The notes under the pieces were generated by a model that saw only the letters and a list, made by a program, of their open reading frames with translations, was not told the origin of the DNA and searched no databases. Positions 36,275-48,550 of a DNA stretch of 64,000 bases are shown here, piece by piece. The stretch is taken from contig CM025854.1 in assembly GCA_003952965.2 (NCBI GenBank), positions 20,506,111 to 20,570,110 of the forward strand, given 5' to 3'. The position numbers and the translations under genes are program-made. Source of the stretch: Morella rubra. Lineage: Eukaryota; Streptophyta; Magnoliopsida; Fagales; Myricaceae. The stretch's first letter is position 1. Each line of letters begins with the position of its first letter.

Positions 36275-36758
36275 GGTCGGTGGGAATTTTTTTTTTTTTT
36301 TTTCTTTTCTATCTGCTTCTGGTTCTCTTTCTTTTACGTGTTAATGTAAACAGAAGGATAGACAGACAGATAGAAGAAGTTATGCTAATATGTTATGGGA
36401 AGGTGTTGCGGATGGGTAAAGAAACTGACGAGGGAAGAGATGGTGTGAAAGGAAAGTTGGAGTAAGGCCATGTAAGTGGGTCTGATGCTTTGCCAAGTCA
36501 TTTACTTTTTCTTTCTTTCTTTTTTTCCATCCACACTTTTCTCTATTTTGCTTTCTCTGTCTTTCTTTACTTTGTTTCTGTCCGGTGGAGGCAGGCCAAA
36601 AAAAAAAAAGGTTCGAAAAGGTAGGAATGACAAGGCCGACCTAATTTGATATCACTCTTATCCGCTTATACCTTTAAAATTTGAAACAAAATTTTTTTTT
36701 GCATTCTCTAATTATTAATAAAATTTTAAATAAGCATCTAAACTATCAATATTGGTAT
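36275..36758 (-). promoter_or_regulatory. Presumed leader and promoter of the 215-aa protein gene
   Basis: Immediately upstream of the ATG at 36274 the plus strand has a run of 18 or more T, so the leader carries an A tract. C/T- and A/T-rich sequence follows. No clear TATA box is seen. Confidence 0.35.
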
Positions 36759-37224
36759 TAGAGTTGCACAAAATCGAACCGGATCACAAAATCGGACCGG
36801 ATTTGTAAAACTGGTTATATCCAGTCCAATCCAGTTCATACCTTTTGGGATCCGGTTCGGACCGAACCGGATTTCTTAATATAATTAATAAACATTATTT
36901 TTTAATTTTTTTAATACAAACATAACATTTTTTTACACTTTTATAATTCTTTTATTTTGACTTGTGGTACTTAAGTTTTTTTTAAGACATTTGCAACTTT
37001 TTTTTTTTTTTTAATCTTAAGATGTGAGCTAAAAATAAAAAAAAAAAAAATAAAAATAAAAGCTTGAAAAGGAAAAAAAAAAAAAAAAAACCGGTCCGGG
37101 ACACGACCGGACCGAACCGCTTATAAGTGGTCTGGTCTGGTCCTTAATTTTAAGTACAACCAAAAATCCGGTCCGGCCGGATTCTGGTCCAAAAACCAGA
37201 CCGGATTTTCAGTTGTTCACCCCT
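36759..37224. mobile_element. hAT-like non-autonomous element, 466 bp
   Basis: The left end reads TAGAGTTGCACAAAATCG and the right end, on the opposite strand, TAGGGGTGAACAACTG. Both lead into repeated CCGGTCCGG or CCGGATTT blocks that pair across the element. The flanks ATTGGTAT (36751-36758) and ATTGGCAC (37225-37232) match at six of eight positions, as expected for an eroded 8-bp hAT target duplication. There is no coding sequence. The pairing of the two halves could form a long hairpin. Confidence 0.65.
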
Positions 37225-39639
37225 AATTGGCACACTTACATTTTTATTAGTTACCCTTTTTTTTAAGTCAAGAGAGAAATCTACGCACTCATTCACGTGC
37301 ACCGAGTTCGGATAAACTTGATCTTAATATTCGCACAAGTCGGGTTCAATGTCGTGACAAAATCTAAGCTGTGCAACCTCCAAGCCACACATGCTAAGTA
37401 AGTCCAGCTTTATTGTGAAAGTGTTCCGAATGAATTGTTTACAGCTTTATTGTGAGAGGAAGCACACTCCTAAACCCCAAATCTTAGCGAGATTGTTTTA
37501 TTCCATCCAACTAGTCAAAGAAAACCTCCCATGCAGCAGCGGAACTAAAGACTTTTGGTTTGGGGGAAGATAATATATTAGTAAATCCAATATATTACAT
37601 TTGTTCATATATTTATAAAAAAAAATAGTAGTATTTTTTAATTATGTATCTTTCTCTCTGTATGTACCAATATGTACAACAAAATAAACGGTATGTATGA
37701 TTTAATTAAAGAAAAAGTAAAACAAATCAATGGGGGTCGTCAATAAAATTTAATTAGGTTTTTTTTTTCTATTTCTAAGTTTATGAAATAAATCTATTAA
37801 AAAAAAGCCCACAAACACGGGGAAATTGGGTTGGGCGATGGGCCCTCGTGGGTCCGCCACTGATCTCGTGGGCTTGTTAACGAGTAGGGCGCTTGAATAA
37901 AACTTCCAAGTCGAAGAGCCTTTTTAGATCGGAATAAAATTCCAATACCACATGACCCTAAGTTGTGTTTGAGGATTCAGTAGTATTTCTTTCTTTCTTC
38001 CGTTAGTTGCGGTATACTATATCTATGTAGGATTTGACTTGTACCCAACTTAGAATACACGTGGCAAGGGATGATATAACAAGAATTTGTCTTAAGAGTT
38101 AAAAAAAAAAAAAAGATTAAAAAGATTAATATAAAAATCTTTATGTTAAATTTTCTATCGAATTTTAAATAAAGTAATAAAAATAATAGAAATTTTTTCC
38201 TTTTTTTTTTCTTGGTATAATAGAATATTTTTCTACAATGAGAAATATTTTTAAATTTTATGATTTGATTAGTAATATTTTTAATGCGAACAGATTCTAA
38301 ATAAGAGGTGGTTAGCATTCGATCAAATAAGATATGGGTGGTGCCTACTAGAAAAAAAAAAATTGTTAACAAGATTTTGGGTAGAAAGGAAAAAAAATAA
38401 ACATTTTCTTAAGAAAAAAAAAAGAGACAAGTCACTCTAGAAAAGTGAAAATCATTTTACATCATGTGAGCCTAAATTTTTTATTGACCAACATATTATT
38501 TTCCGTTTACTATAATTTTTCGCCTTTGCAAAATACGCCGGTGGTTCAAAATATTTTTAAAAGGAATTCGGCGGTGCGGTTGATAAATATGCAAATTTAA
38601 TAAAATAAAAGAATTTGGATGCCATGCATTCATCGCTAATGACTAGTGAACGTGGAAAAACGTGTCGAATATTTTTAAGTAGGTAAAGGCCCACGTTAGT
38701 ACCATTCCATTTGTCGCTATTTGAGTCAAAGGGCTGCTGCGAAATTCAGAGAACTGGGCCGGCGGAAACTTTTCCTCCGCTTCTTCTTCTTTTTTCAAAT
38801 TTTCCTTTGATTTTGAAATTAAACTGTAGGTAAATTATGATGCTAATTTGACCAGTCTAAAATATTTTTCTTCACTTTTTATCGACTTTAATTTAGTTCA
38901 TAAATATTATTTAATTGACAAATTTAAAGTTAGAAAATTATCTTTAAAAAAAAAAAAGTTAGCTTTAGGATACTACCCGAAAATTTTAAAAATAATTTTA
39001 AAAAAATTATAGCGTTGACAGCTATGGGATATGGCTAATATATTAATCAATAGTTTTTTTTTTTTCCTAGATCGTGCCGTTAAAAGGCAGTTAATAGCAA
39101 AAGTTAACTGGGAGTTACCAAACAACGGAATCTGGGGACGCCAAATGAATGAGACGTAAAATCTAGCACGCCAAAAAATATAGGGAGGCCGAACTTGGAA
39201 AATTATGTCACAAAATCCCTCATATGTCCGAAATTCCCGTACGAAGAAGGGAGAGAGAGTGGGAAAACGACTTTCATGGCACAAGCACATGACAGCAGGG
39301 GAAAAAATTAGCCTAACTAATAGAATTAGTTAGTTGTCTGAGAAATTAAACTAAATTACGTAATTATGAAAATTTAATAAATAATTTCCCAGAGATTCTC
39401 AAATACCGTATCGTATCCAAGATGCGCCATGTTCCATAATATGCTGTCTCCTTGTAACTCCAACGATTACGGGATGGACAAATCGAAGCACATTAGACAT
39501 CATTAATTTAGTATATAAATGAGTAAAACGATCCTGTTCTGTGCGAAATAATGAACAAAAATAAAAGAAGAGAAAAATAAAATAAATAAAAATGAAACGC
39601 AGTAATGGTCTTTCCCTTTGGGCTGTGAGTCTACCTCTC
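37225..39639. other. Intergenic AT-rich DNA
   Basis: No gene seen. It holds several A and T homopolymers (for example near 38098-38114 and 39052-39064). 38690-38830 is locally GC-richer with a CT-rich tail, but I can place no gene there. Confidence 0.4.
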
Positions 39640-40950
39640 TTGAATGGAGGGGACGAAACTCTTTAAATTCGATAACAGCTATAACATTCTCTGTGCCTCC
39701 TATTAACGGCGCGATTCACGAAGCGGGTTCCTATTGCTCCTCCTCGTCCCGAAGGTTTGGAATCCAAAATTCTTTGTGATTCGCAAAGTTCGTTCTCTGC
39801 TTTCGTTTGTCTCCGTGGAAACCGGTCTCGTATGAGCATTTTTTTTTCCTGAGATTCGCGCTCAGCTTTCTTCTTTCATTGTTTCTTTCTGCGTTGGAAT
39901 TTCCGGTTTCTGTGGTTCGAATTACGAGTTATATGATTCTGTTTCTGGAGTTATATTCTGGATCACTGTCTAAGAGTGATGGATCTGTTTGGAAATTGTA
40001 CAATTTGGCTCCAGTTCTTGGCAGTTCTATTTTGCACGATTCTCCTATTGATTTTACTATCCTGGAAAATGGTTCATTTACTTTTTGTGCTTCTTTTTCA
40101 TTGTTGTTTGAAGTTGGCGGATTTGAGGTCTTCTGGTATCGTAGGATCTTTGGTTGTAATTCCGTTAGCAGAATGGATCAGTTTAGTGGCTGTTAGGTAA
40201 AATGTAAAGCACCTGCCGGGCAGGGTTTAATTCATTGACCTTGAGTAAATATTTCGGATGCTGAAATGTTAACATTGTAGAAAATTTTTATAATGCAAAT
40301 TTCCAAATAATTGTATAAGCGTGCATGAGTTTGTTTGCAGTTTGGTTGATTAATAGAAACGTATATTCTCAGAAAACCCCCCAGATATTTGGAGGATCTC
40401 TGAACTCTATCTTTTGATTTGTTGGGAGCAATTGAATGTAGCACAACGAAGTGCCTTTTATAGAACCTGAAACCAATTTGAAGTTTTACAAAGAAAGCTG
40501 TGAAATGGAAGGTTTTATTCCTGCTGTGGTTGCGAGACTGCAAATGTCTACCTATGTAATGTTTTTAATAATCAATCTTACGGGAATATTGTCATCTATT
40601 TTATGCAAATTTTTGGTCAACTTCCAATCTAACATGTTGGCACTGGCAGATGAAATTTTCTGTTTTTTTCCTTCTTTAAGATTTGTGTGCATGTGGTTTC
40701 ATAATAGTTGATGCTTGCAGTTTTTGTCGATGTGTATGTATTGATGTGATTATATAAAAGGACTCTTTGTTTTCTCTCCAAGCTAGTGATTGTCTTCTGC
40801 CAAGAGAATTTTTTGGTTTTATCTCATTCTAACTTTGTGGGATTACTTGTTTCCCAATGCAGATAAAAACTATTGCCTTTTGACATTCAAGTGAAGTAGT
40901 TGATTCATGAAAACTGAGCGGTGAAACACTTGCGATAAATTGAAAGAGAA
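39640..40950 (+). promoter_or_regulatory. Inferred leader and 5'-UTR intron of the transporter gene
   Basis: A C/T-rich stretch at about 39640-39830 resembles a plant first exon. A good acceptor (TTCCCAATGCAG|AT, exon from 40863) lies 88 bases before the ATG, so an intron of roughly 1 kb inside the 5' untranslated region is likely. The donor is not certain. Open frames in 39807-40711 are not coding in my view. Confidence 0.45.
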
Positions 40951-43900
40951 ATGACTGCGGCAAACATGGGTGATAGGAAGGGGGCCCTTGATGCTGCCTC
41001 ATGGATGTTTAATGTGGTCACATCTGTTGGGATAATCCTTGTCAATAAGGCTTTGATGGCTAAATATGGCTTTACCTTTGGTATGTAGCTTATTTCTCCT
41101 CCTTATTTTCACGCCATTCTTTGATTGAATTCTATAGTTTGCAATTCAAAATACTAGTACAACATTCAACCTAATTAAATAGTTTTAATTCAGAATAAAA
41201 AAATGCTGCTGCGGGTTGGTTTCCAGAATAATATGCATTCCAATTATAATTGTTGAACAGGGCATATTCTATGTGTCTCTTTTTTTATCTTTTTATCTTT
41301 CAAAAGTCTTCGGGAGTAGAGCTCGGACAAAAAGTATAGGAGTGATAGTTTGATAAAAAGCTAATTGGTTTGGTGTCTTTGAGATTGCTATATTCTTGTA
41401 TGTAGGTGTTAAGGATTTCTTGATGGTGCATCAATTGATTGTATCAGAAAATGCATCCTTTTGGACACTTTGATCACATATTCTCTGGTGATATACCCGT
41501 AAACCCGCAGAACAGAAAAGCCTTGAAGCATTATCCATTGTCAATTTATTACGATATTTCCTGCCTTCTTCCTAACCAGTGGACCTTTCTTTCTAGTATC
41601 CTTTCCCCCACACCCAGGCAGTATTTGACTCATTCTCATCATCCAGCGAAGAGTAATGATCTTTTCAGTTAACTGGATTTGTCTATGTTATTTTGTCCTC
41701 ATTCGCAGTTTTACAAGGCAATAAATATGGTCATAGTGGTGATTTTAGTCAGAGTAGAATTGGATATGGTTTGAAAACTACTGGGAAATGATCTATCTTA
41801 TGAGTTATTTGAAGGCCTCTATTCTGCACCAGATATCACCATTGGAATTTGGCATTAATTTATTGGGAAGTGCTGTTTGGGTTTGAACTGGTTATCTTCA
41901 ATGAGAATGGAATTATTCCCATAGCTTCAAAATGTAGTCTAGAACTGATCAAGAAACCCTTGTCAAGATGCACAGGCAAGCCAGATAATCGTGAATTGTC
42001 TTTGAAGCTTCTGCAGGCACTTCCTCTCCCATAAGATTTGGGTAGAGGATAAGGTTGTTGGTTCAAGCGGTGTCTGCATGTGGTAACTTACTAACCCAAA
42101 AGAAAACCAATGAGATAATGTCAGTGCCGAGCATACAAAGGTTTCCTCATTGATTTGGACAAAATATAACCTGTTCTTATTAGCTAATTGAGTCCTATAG
42201 TGGAATGAAACCCATTATAGCAAATCGCTCCTGTACTATTAAACCTGACATTGTGTTCCATATAATGCCTCCATGCAGCTACAACGTTAACGGGGCTGCA
42301 TTTTGTCACAACCACGTTGTTGACTGTTCTTTTTAGGAAGCTGGGATACATTCAGGCCTCTCATCTACCAGTTTCTGAACTTCTGAGATTTGTTTTATTT
42401 GCGAACTTTTCCATTGTTGGCATGAATGTGAGTTTAATGTGGAATTCTGTGGGATTCTATCAGGTCAGTTCTGGTAACGCTTTCTTTTGTTTGCTTTTTC
42501 AGTCAAAATATCAGATATTAAAACTTCTTTTTTCCTGTCCAATTTTTGTGACCAGATTGCAAAGCTCACTATGATCCCAGTATCTTGTTTTCTGGAAGTT
42601 GTCTTCGACAAAGTGCGATACTCCAGGGACACAAAACTTAGCATAATATTAGTCCTCCTTGGCGTTGCAGTGTGTACTGTTACTGATGTCAGTGTCAATG
42701 CCAAAGGTTTTATAGCTGCTTTAGTGGCAGTTTGGAGCACTGCGATGCAGCAGTATGTAAGTAATTCTTTGTTGAACCCTTGACCCTTTATGGGGGTGGC
42801 ATCAAGTGTGATGGATTAGGGGTGGCAAAGTCATTTGTGGGTCGTCTAGTTGAGTATCACGTCTCTTATGTATGTGCTCTTCGCATGTATTTCTTTCATA
42901 TATGTGTGCACAGACTTTTGCACCCACTCATACACAAGCATCCATGTATATGTGTAGATCACATTGGAAATCGATAATCCATGCTTAGTATCATGTCTCC
43001 ACATTGGTAGGGTTTTCACGTTGTTAATTAGGAGGTGCACACATCTGCAGACGTCGACCTATAGGTGTAGCTTACAGCAAAAGTGTGTAATCCATGCTAA
43101 GTATCTTGTTTCTCAGTGGGTAGCGTTGTCACATTGTTACATCCTTACATAGGAATGATATAAGTTCTGTAAAGTAATTTCCAAACTGAAGACAGGTTTG
43201 GGTAGTATTGGTTCATTTCAAAGATCACAGACTTCTAAGTTTCATCAAGAACATATGACATTGTCATTTTTTTTTTTTCCTTAATTTGGTTATGCTTTTG
43301 CAGTATGTGCACTATCTTCAGCGGAACTATTCTCTTGGATCTTTCAACCTACTGGGGCATACTGCTCCAGCACAGGCAGCATCCCTGCTGGTAGTAGGAC
43401 CCTTCCTGGACTACTGGTTGACTGGTAAAAGAGTTGATGCCTATGACTACAGTTTCATATCTCTGGTAAGATCCTTTTCCTTCTCTTTTAATCAGAACTA
43501 AAGAATTTTGGTTAATAGGTGAGGTCTACTTCTCCCACAACAAATATAATATATGGGGAATTTTCCAACGTCACACATATCATTCTTTCAGCTAATGCTT
43601 CTGTCTATATCTTTGCATGTGAACGTAAAGATGTTTTTATGTTTAGTTGCATGTGCTTGTAGGATTCCATCCATGTTCATGGTTGCAGTTGTAATATGGC
43701 CTTCATGTGAGTCATCTTTTGGCAGCCGTGGCGGCCAAATTTTAATGGCTGCAGTTGCTTGGATAAAGCTCATTGCATCAATACTAAAATGTGAGTAGAC
43801 TGTTGTTGGTCAAAGGTGGCCAGGCCTTACCAATTTAGAGCACAATCAAGGAGCAAAACCAGCCTTTGAATTGCCTCTACCATGTATCTCTCGTGTCTGT

Positions 43901-46900
43901 CTTCAGAGTCCCAAAAGAACTCTTAACAGTGCGCAGACGAAAAGGCCAAACATCTTCTACAGGCCCAAATTAGTGCCTATAGTAAATTCTGTGAGGTGTG
44001 GATAGTGATGGAATGACGAGTGAAAATTGGCCCATTGGCTAATACGCCTTATTGTACTACCACATTAGAGACCAACATCTGCATCCTCTAAAGACAGGCC
44101 TTGTTCAGAGATTTTGTACACTGATGTATATTCTCTTCCGGAAGGTCGGAATTTATCCTTTTTATTGCAATGTGGGATTAGTTACCTGTTGTATTGAAAG
44201 TGACGTGCTCCTTTTAGCAAAGGGTGTGTTCCTTATGGATTGAAGTCCTGTCATTGGGTATAGAGAGAGGGGTTCAGTATTCATTCCTAGCTTGTCATGG
44301 CTAGATTACCTTTTCCCCGTAAGTCCAATCTCCCTTTCAAGGGACATGCAACAGGTCATAAGGTCCTTGCTTCTTCCTCCGTTTTCCTCTCGTCTTTGCT
44401 TTCTTAAAAAAGATTTTTATATTTGAGAATCCCTAGCAAGTGCATGACATGGATATTTCTTTTCTACCATATTCCTAGACTAATTTTTATCTGCATCTCG
44501 CCTCCTAAGTCATGTGGGACGTCGTATCTCAAATATAGTTGGAATCAATGAGTTCTCCGTCCTTTGAAATTCTTAGAGAAGAAAGCGAGCGCTATTATGC
44601 TTCTATGAAAATCTTTTATGGTCTTTGGGATGACCATATACTTGGTCATATTAGAGGATCTAGCCACTTTATCTAGCGTGTACAGTGTTCTCAAAATGTT
44701 TGATCTATACCTGAGAAAACATGTTTTTGTTGAATGCTAGTGAGGGTGGTTAGATATTAGCCCCTCCAGCACAACACATGCCGTCTGTACAATGTTTACA
44801 TTCGCAATATGCCTGAAGCATTTAGTTGGGCGGCTTAAATTGGAAGAGATATCATTCCTAAATTAAGGAGACATCTGACTCTTTCATTTTGGTTCAATGC
44901 AAATTCTAGATTGCGGTTTTTATATGGGTTGGACAGGTTAGCATTTGGCTAGATAACCTTTTTATTAGTAGAGTCTAGATGGGTAACTAGAAACTCACAA
45001 AATAAGAAAGATATTGAAGAAAGCTTGAAAAAAGAAATTGACCCATAGTTTTTGTTGGAGTGCCTACTTGTAACCATCTTACTAACAATAAGAAAGGTGC
45101 TTGCTGAAGCTATGAAGCATCTTAAAGTATTCAATTCTGGTTTTTTAGCTGGATCTTGCTAGTGTTTGGCCTGAAAAAAACCCAATTTAGTCAACATAGA
45201 GAGGTAGTTTTTGCAAAAAGGCTATCAACAAGTAATATATAGATATAGTGAGTGTGCATGCAGGGTGTAGATAGTCGAGTTAGAGAAAGAATGCCAGTTA
45301 CTAGAGAACCATTAGAGCTCGCTTACACTGAGTATACCTCCTTTTCTTCCTCTTGTTGTCCATGTTGCCAATTCCTAGAACACTAGTAATGTATTCTGGT
45401 TGGAAGTGTCTCTGTCGAAGTCCTACTCTCAACAATAGTAGTGTGACATCCAATGTCAAGCCAAAGATCTTCTCTATTTACATGGCAGTTAGACCAACCC
45501 AAATTCCAACAAGTCTTTCTGATTTTTAGAGAAGTAGCAAGACTACAGAGGTGAAACAAAAGTAGTTCTTACAACTGTGCCCGACAGACGACTAGAGCAA
45601 TTTGCCATTCTCTCATTGATTTCTTATGAATATAAGAAACTTGTATTTTCATTGTAGGAGTCACAATGAGTAAGGTGTCCATAAGGTAGCGGTGGGGGAG
45701 GTTCGGAGGGGCCTCCCTCTGTATACCAAGTGTGGCGACGAGGTTAGGAAGGGGTATCCCCTCCTGATACCAACCAGTGTAGCCAGAGTTAAGTATGAGT
45801 TGGGAGTCGGAGTTACGGGAGTTCTACTTCTATTGATCTCTTGCTATTGGATTCCTTGTTTATGTTTCATCTTGTTTATGTTTTTTATCATCATTCCTGG
45901 TACTTCAGAGATTTGTCTTTTGCTACAAATGGACTATCTTATTGGGTTTAGTTTATTAGATTTGGGGTGGCCTTGTGTTGGTAGAAACTGGTAAATTGGC
46001 GTTAGATAGGTACTTGAAGCCCCAGCAACTTCAGGATTTACTAGAGTAACAGATTTGTCTGCTGTCGTGGGGAGGAAGCAGCAGCAGTTCAAGTAAGAAA
46101 TTCCAGATCTAGAGACTTTCAGTCTTTCCTTGTTTTCTTTTGATAATAATCTAGTAGGAACTTAGAGCTTGAATCTTAGGCCCTTAGTTTGCGAAATTCA
46201 AGCATAGCTTGCTTGAAATTGCGGAAAACGAATCTTCAAGTTTTCATTCTTCAGCCACATATCTTATATTCAATTAGTCTGTTACAGATGGGTCAAATCG
46301 TGGTAGGTGTTTTATGAGTAGCTTTTTCATCAATCTCACTTCTAAAGCTTTAGCATTTGGCCACATGGACAAATATGATCATGAAATGAATTTTTAGGTG
46401 TTGGTTAAATAGTATGACTTGTGCCACAGGCACTTAAATTACAATGTCAGCACAAAACTGTCATCTCACCATTCCGGTTAAAGGTTTTTGGTTGTTTTTG
46501 TCAGTGTGAAATTTATGAAGCAAACACCAAGTATTTTTTCCATCTTCTACTAGGACGCTCATTTCTGTCATTGCATGTAATTGACTGAAGTACGAAGCTG
46601 ATACATTTGTCTTAGTGATGGTTCAATATTCTTTTAAAATGTCTTTAACCCTCAGCTGGTTCTAGGCAGACTCACTCTCTCTCTGTCCTTTATGTGTGCA
46701 AATAGACTCTCCATGCGCTCTCTTGTGGGCTTCATTTATTATTAATTTAGAGTGAGCTGAGATTCATTAAGTAGATAAGAATTGCCAATTCCTTAGATGT
46801 TTTTGCCTTGTTATGGACCAAAACGTGCCTGATCCCATAAATTTACAGAATCAATGATCTTTCTTTAGTTTTTGTGATGCAGTAAACTGAACTGGTCTAA

Positions 46901-47813
46901 CGTTGTAGAGAACTTCCAGCAGATTATTGACCACGACTCCACCTGAAAACCTGCAAAGAAATAAAGAAACATAAATATACAGATTTGAATAGGAAAGAAG
47001 GAAATTATAGTGTTTGTTCCCTTTGGTTTCCAATGGAATAATTCATAACTGAACTTATAAATCTCTGAAGAGATCATCATAACGAGAAGAAAACCCTTGT
47101 TTTGGTCTAACCATTTGAAGAGACTCTATTATCCCTATCTTTAGTGGCTCACTTTACCCTTAAAAGACTTTAAAACAAAATAAACAGTAAGGAGATTAGC
47201 CAGCACATGGAATGCTCCAGTGTCCCTTCGAGTCTTTTCTGATGCCAACTGACATCATTTCACCTGTAGAATTGAAGATAGACTCACACACACAGATTTA
47301 GATCAACAAGAATTAAGCTCGGTTACTGTCCTTTGCTGTTTTTTCAAGTAAAGCCGTGGTAGAATGGTTCTACTTGTTTCTGTCCACACGTGCATGTCCA
47401 TATGCCTGTCTGCAGTACATTTTTGGTTGCTGCTAGATGTGACTACAGTAAATGACTTGGGCCACTTCTTTTGTGTTTGTCTGCAGGCATTCATAATTTT
47501 GTCTTGCACCATTGCGGTAGGGACGAATCTCAGTCAATTCATCTGCATAGGCAGATTTACAGCTGTGTCATTCCAAGTCCTCGGCCATATGAAGACTATT
47601 CTTGTCCTGATCTTGGGATTTATTTTCTTTGGGAAAGAGGGTCTCAATATGCAAGTGGTTTTCGGTATGTTAATTGCGGTTGCTGGAATGATCTGGTACG
47701 GCAATGCCTCATCTAAGCCAGGTGCGAAGGAGAAGCGTAGCCACTCAACACCTCCCAACAAATCCCAAAAACTTGGAGCATCCGACTCTTCCGAGCTCGA
47801 TAACAAGGTCTAG
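40951..47813 (+). CDS. UDP-rhamnose/UDP-galactose transporter, URGT5/URGT6 type, 334 aa, 5 coding exons
   Basis: Members of the nucleotide-sugar/triose-phosphate transporter family move UDP-sugars from cytosol into the Golgi lumen, normally in exchange for UMP, to feed cell-wall polysaccharide and glycan synthesis. Coding exons: 40951-41080, 42279-42463, 42556-42756, 43304-43465 and 47487-47813; phases close exactly. The product is a polytopic membrane protein with about ten hydrophobic segments: [16 protein letters not shown] (residues 21-36), [96 protein letters not shown], and the KT-type block [19 protein letters not shown] soluble Lys/Ser-rich C-terminal tail follows (from about residue 305). 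NKALM and GHMKT fit the URGT branch rather than the UXT branch. Substrate is inferred from family and not shown by sequence; URGT5 and URGT6 cannot be separated here. The last intron is 4,021 bp. Confidence 0.9.
43466..47486 (+). other. Large last intron of the transporter gene
   Basis: It is far longer than the other introns of this gene (about 90-1200 bp). No transposon domain could be read with confidence. The GC-richer segment around 45650-46000 has a 100-codon frame (45692-45994) without recognisable similarity. Old insertions are the likely cause of the length, but that is inference. Confidence 0.5.
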
Positions 47814-48375
47814 TTCTAGATTTTCGGTACTAGATTGAAAAACCCAAGAGAAAGGAGGTTAGTAGAGCGTTTCTTTACACATAGGAGGCAGATCCAGTAA
47901 CTGCGAAAAGAAGAAAAATTCTCATCATATAGTTCATTCTTCTGGAAACCAAAAAAAGAAAAAAAAAAAAGAAAGTTGTTGAAGAGGGTGCAGGTTAACG
48001 CCCCCACTAAAATTTTCTTTGTTCCCTGAATACTGCCAATGTAATTTATTTTCTTATACGATCTCGAGCCTTTCGCTCTTTTTGACCTCTTCGTCCTGTC
48101 CAAACCATTCGTTACTTTCTTTCTTTTTGTGTGTTTTTATTCTTGGTGCTTTATATTCCTTTCATTGTTTCCTCATGATGGGCTTGAATTTGCATGTCTA
48201 TCAATCTCTAGAGGAGAGAGAGAGAGAAAACTGGCTAGTTCAACGCGGCGTGCACTTCCATGGAAACAAATTTGATACTGCATTCAAGCATTTTCTTCTT
48301 TTCGTCTGAGTTTTTTTTCCTACTGGTTTCAAATAAATTGAGGCTTCTCGTGCCATGAGAACTTGAGATGCCATG
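47814..48375 (+). other. Transporter 3' untranslated region and flank
   Basis: Sequence after the stop codon with T-rich and A-rich stretches. A short GA run lies near 48213-48227. No gene is seen. Confidence 0.5.
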
Positions 48376-48550
48376 GGGGTGTTTGTTTGTCAAAATTTTG
48401 GAGAATATTTCGAAATTTTGAGAATTTTTACTTTATTGAGATTTATTGGGTTTGTGAAAGGTGAAGTGTGTATGTGTAAAAGTTAAAAATTTTATAGTGT
48501 ATTTGTTTTACTAAAAATTTCATGCTCCAAAATATTGGGGAAACAAACGG
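48376..48550. mobile_element. Small MITE-like element, copy 2
   Basis: Highly similar along its length to 31029-31207, in the same orientation, with the same inverted GTTTGTTT ends. It lies just downstream of the transporter gene. Confidence 0.65.

Noticed and set aside
45692-45994. 100-codon frame in the large transporter intron, with a hydrophobic centre
   Set aside because: No recognisable domain and the surrounding sequence gives no consistent transposon frame.
47534-47806. Minus-strand frame in the last exon of the transporter
   Set aside because: It is a shadow of a clearly conserved plus-strand exon.
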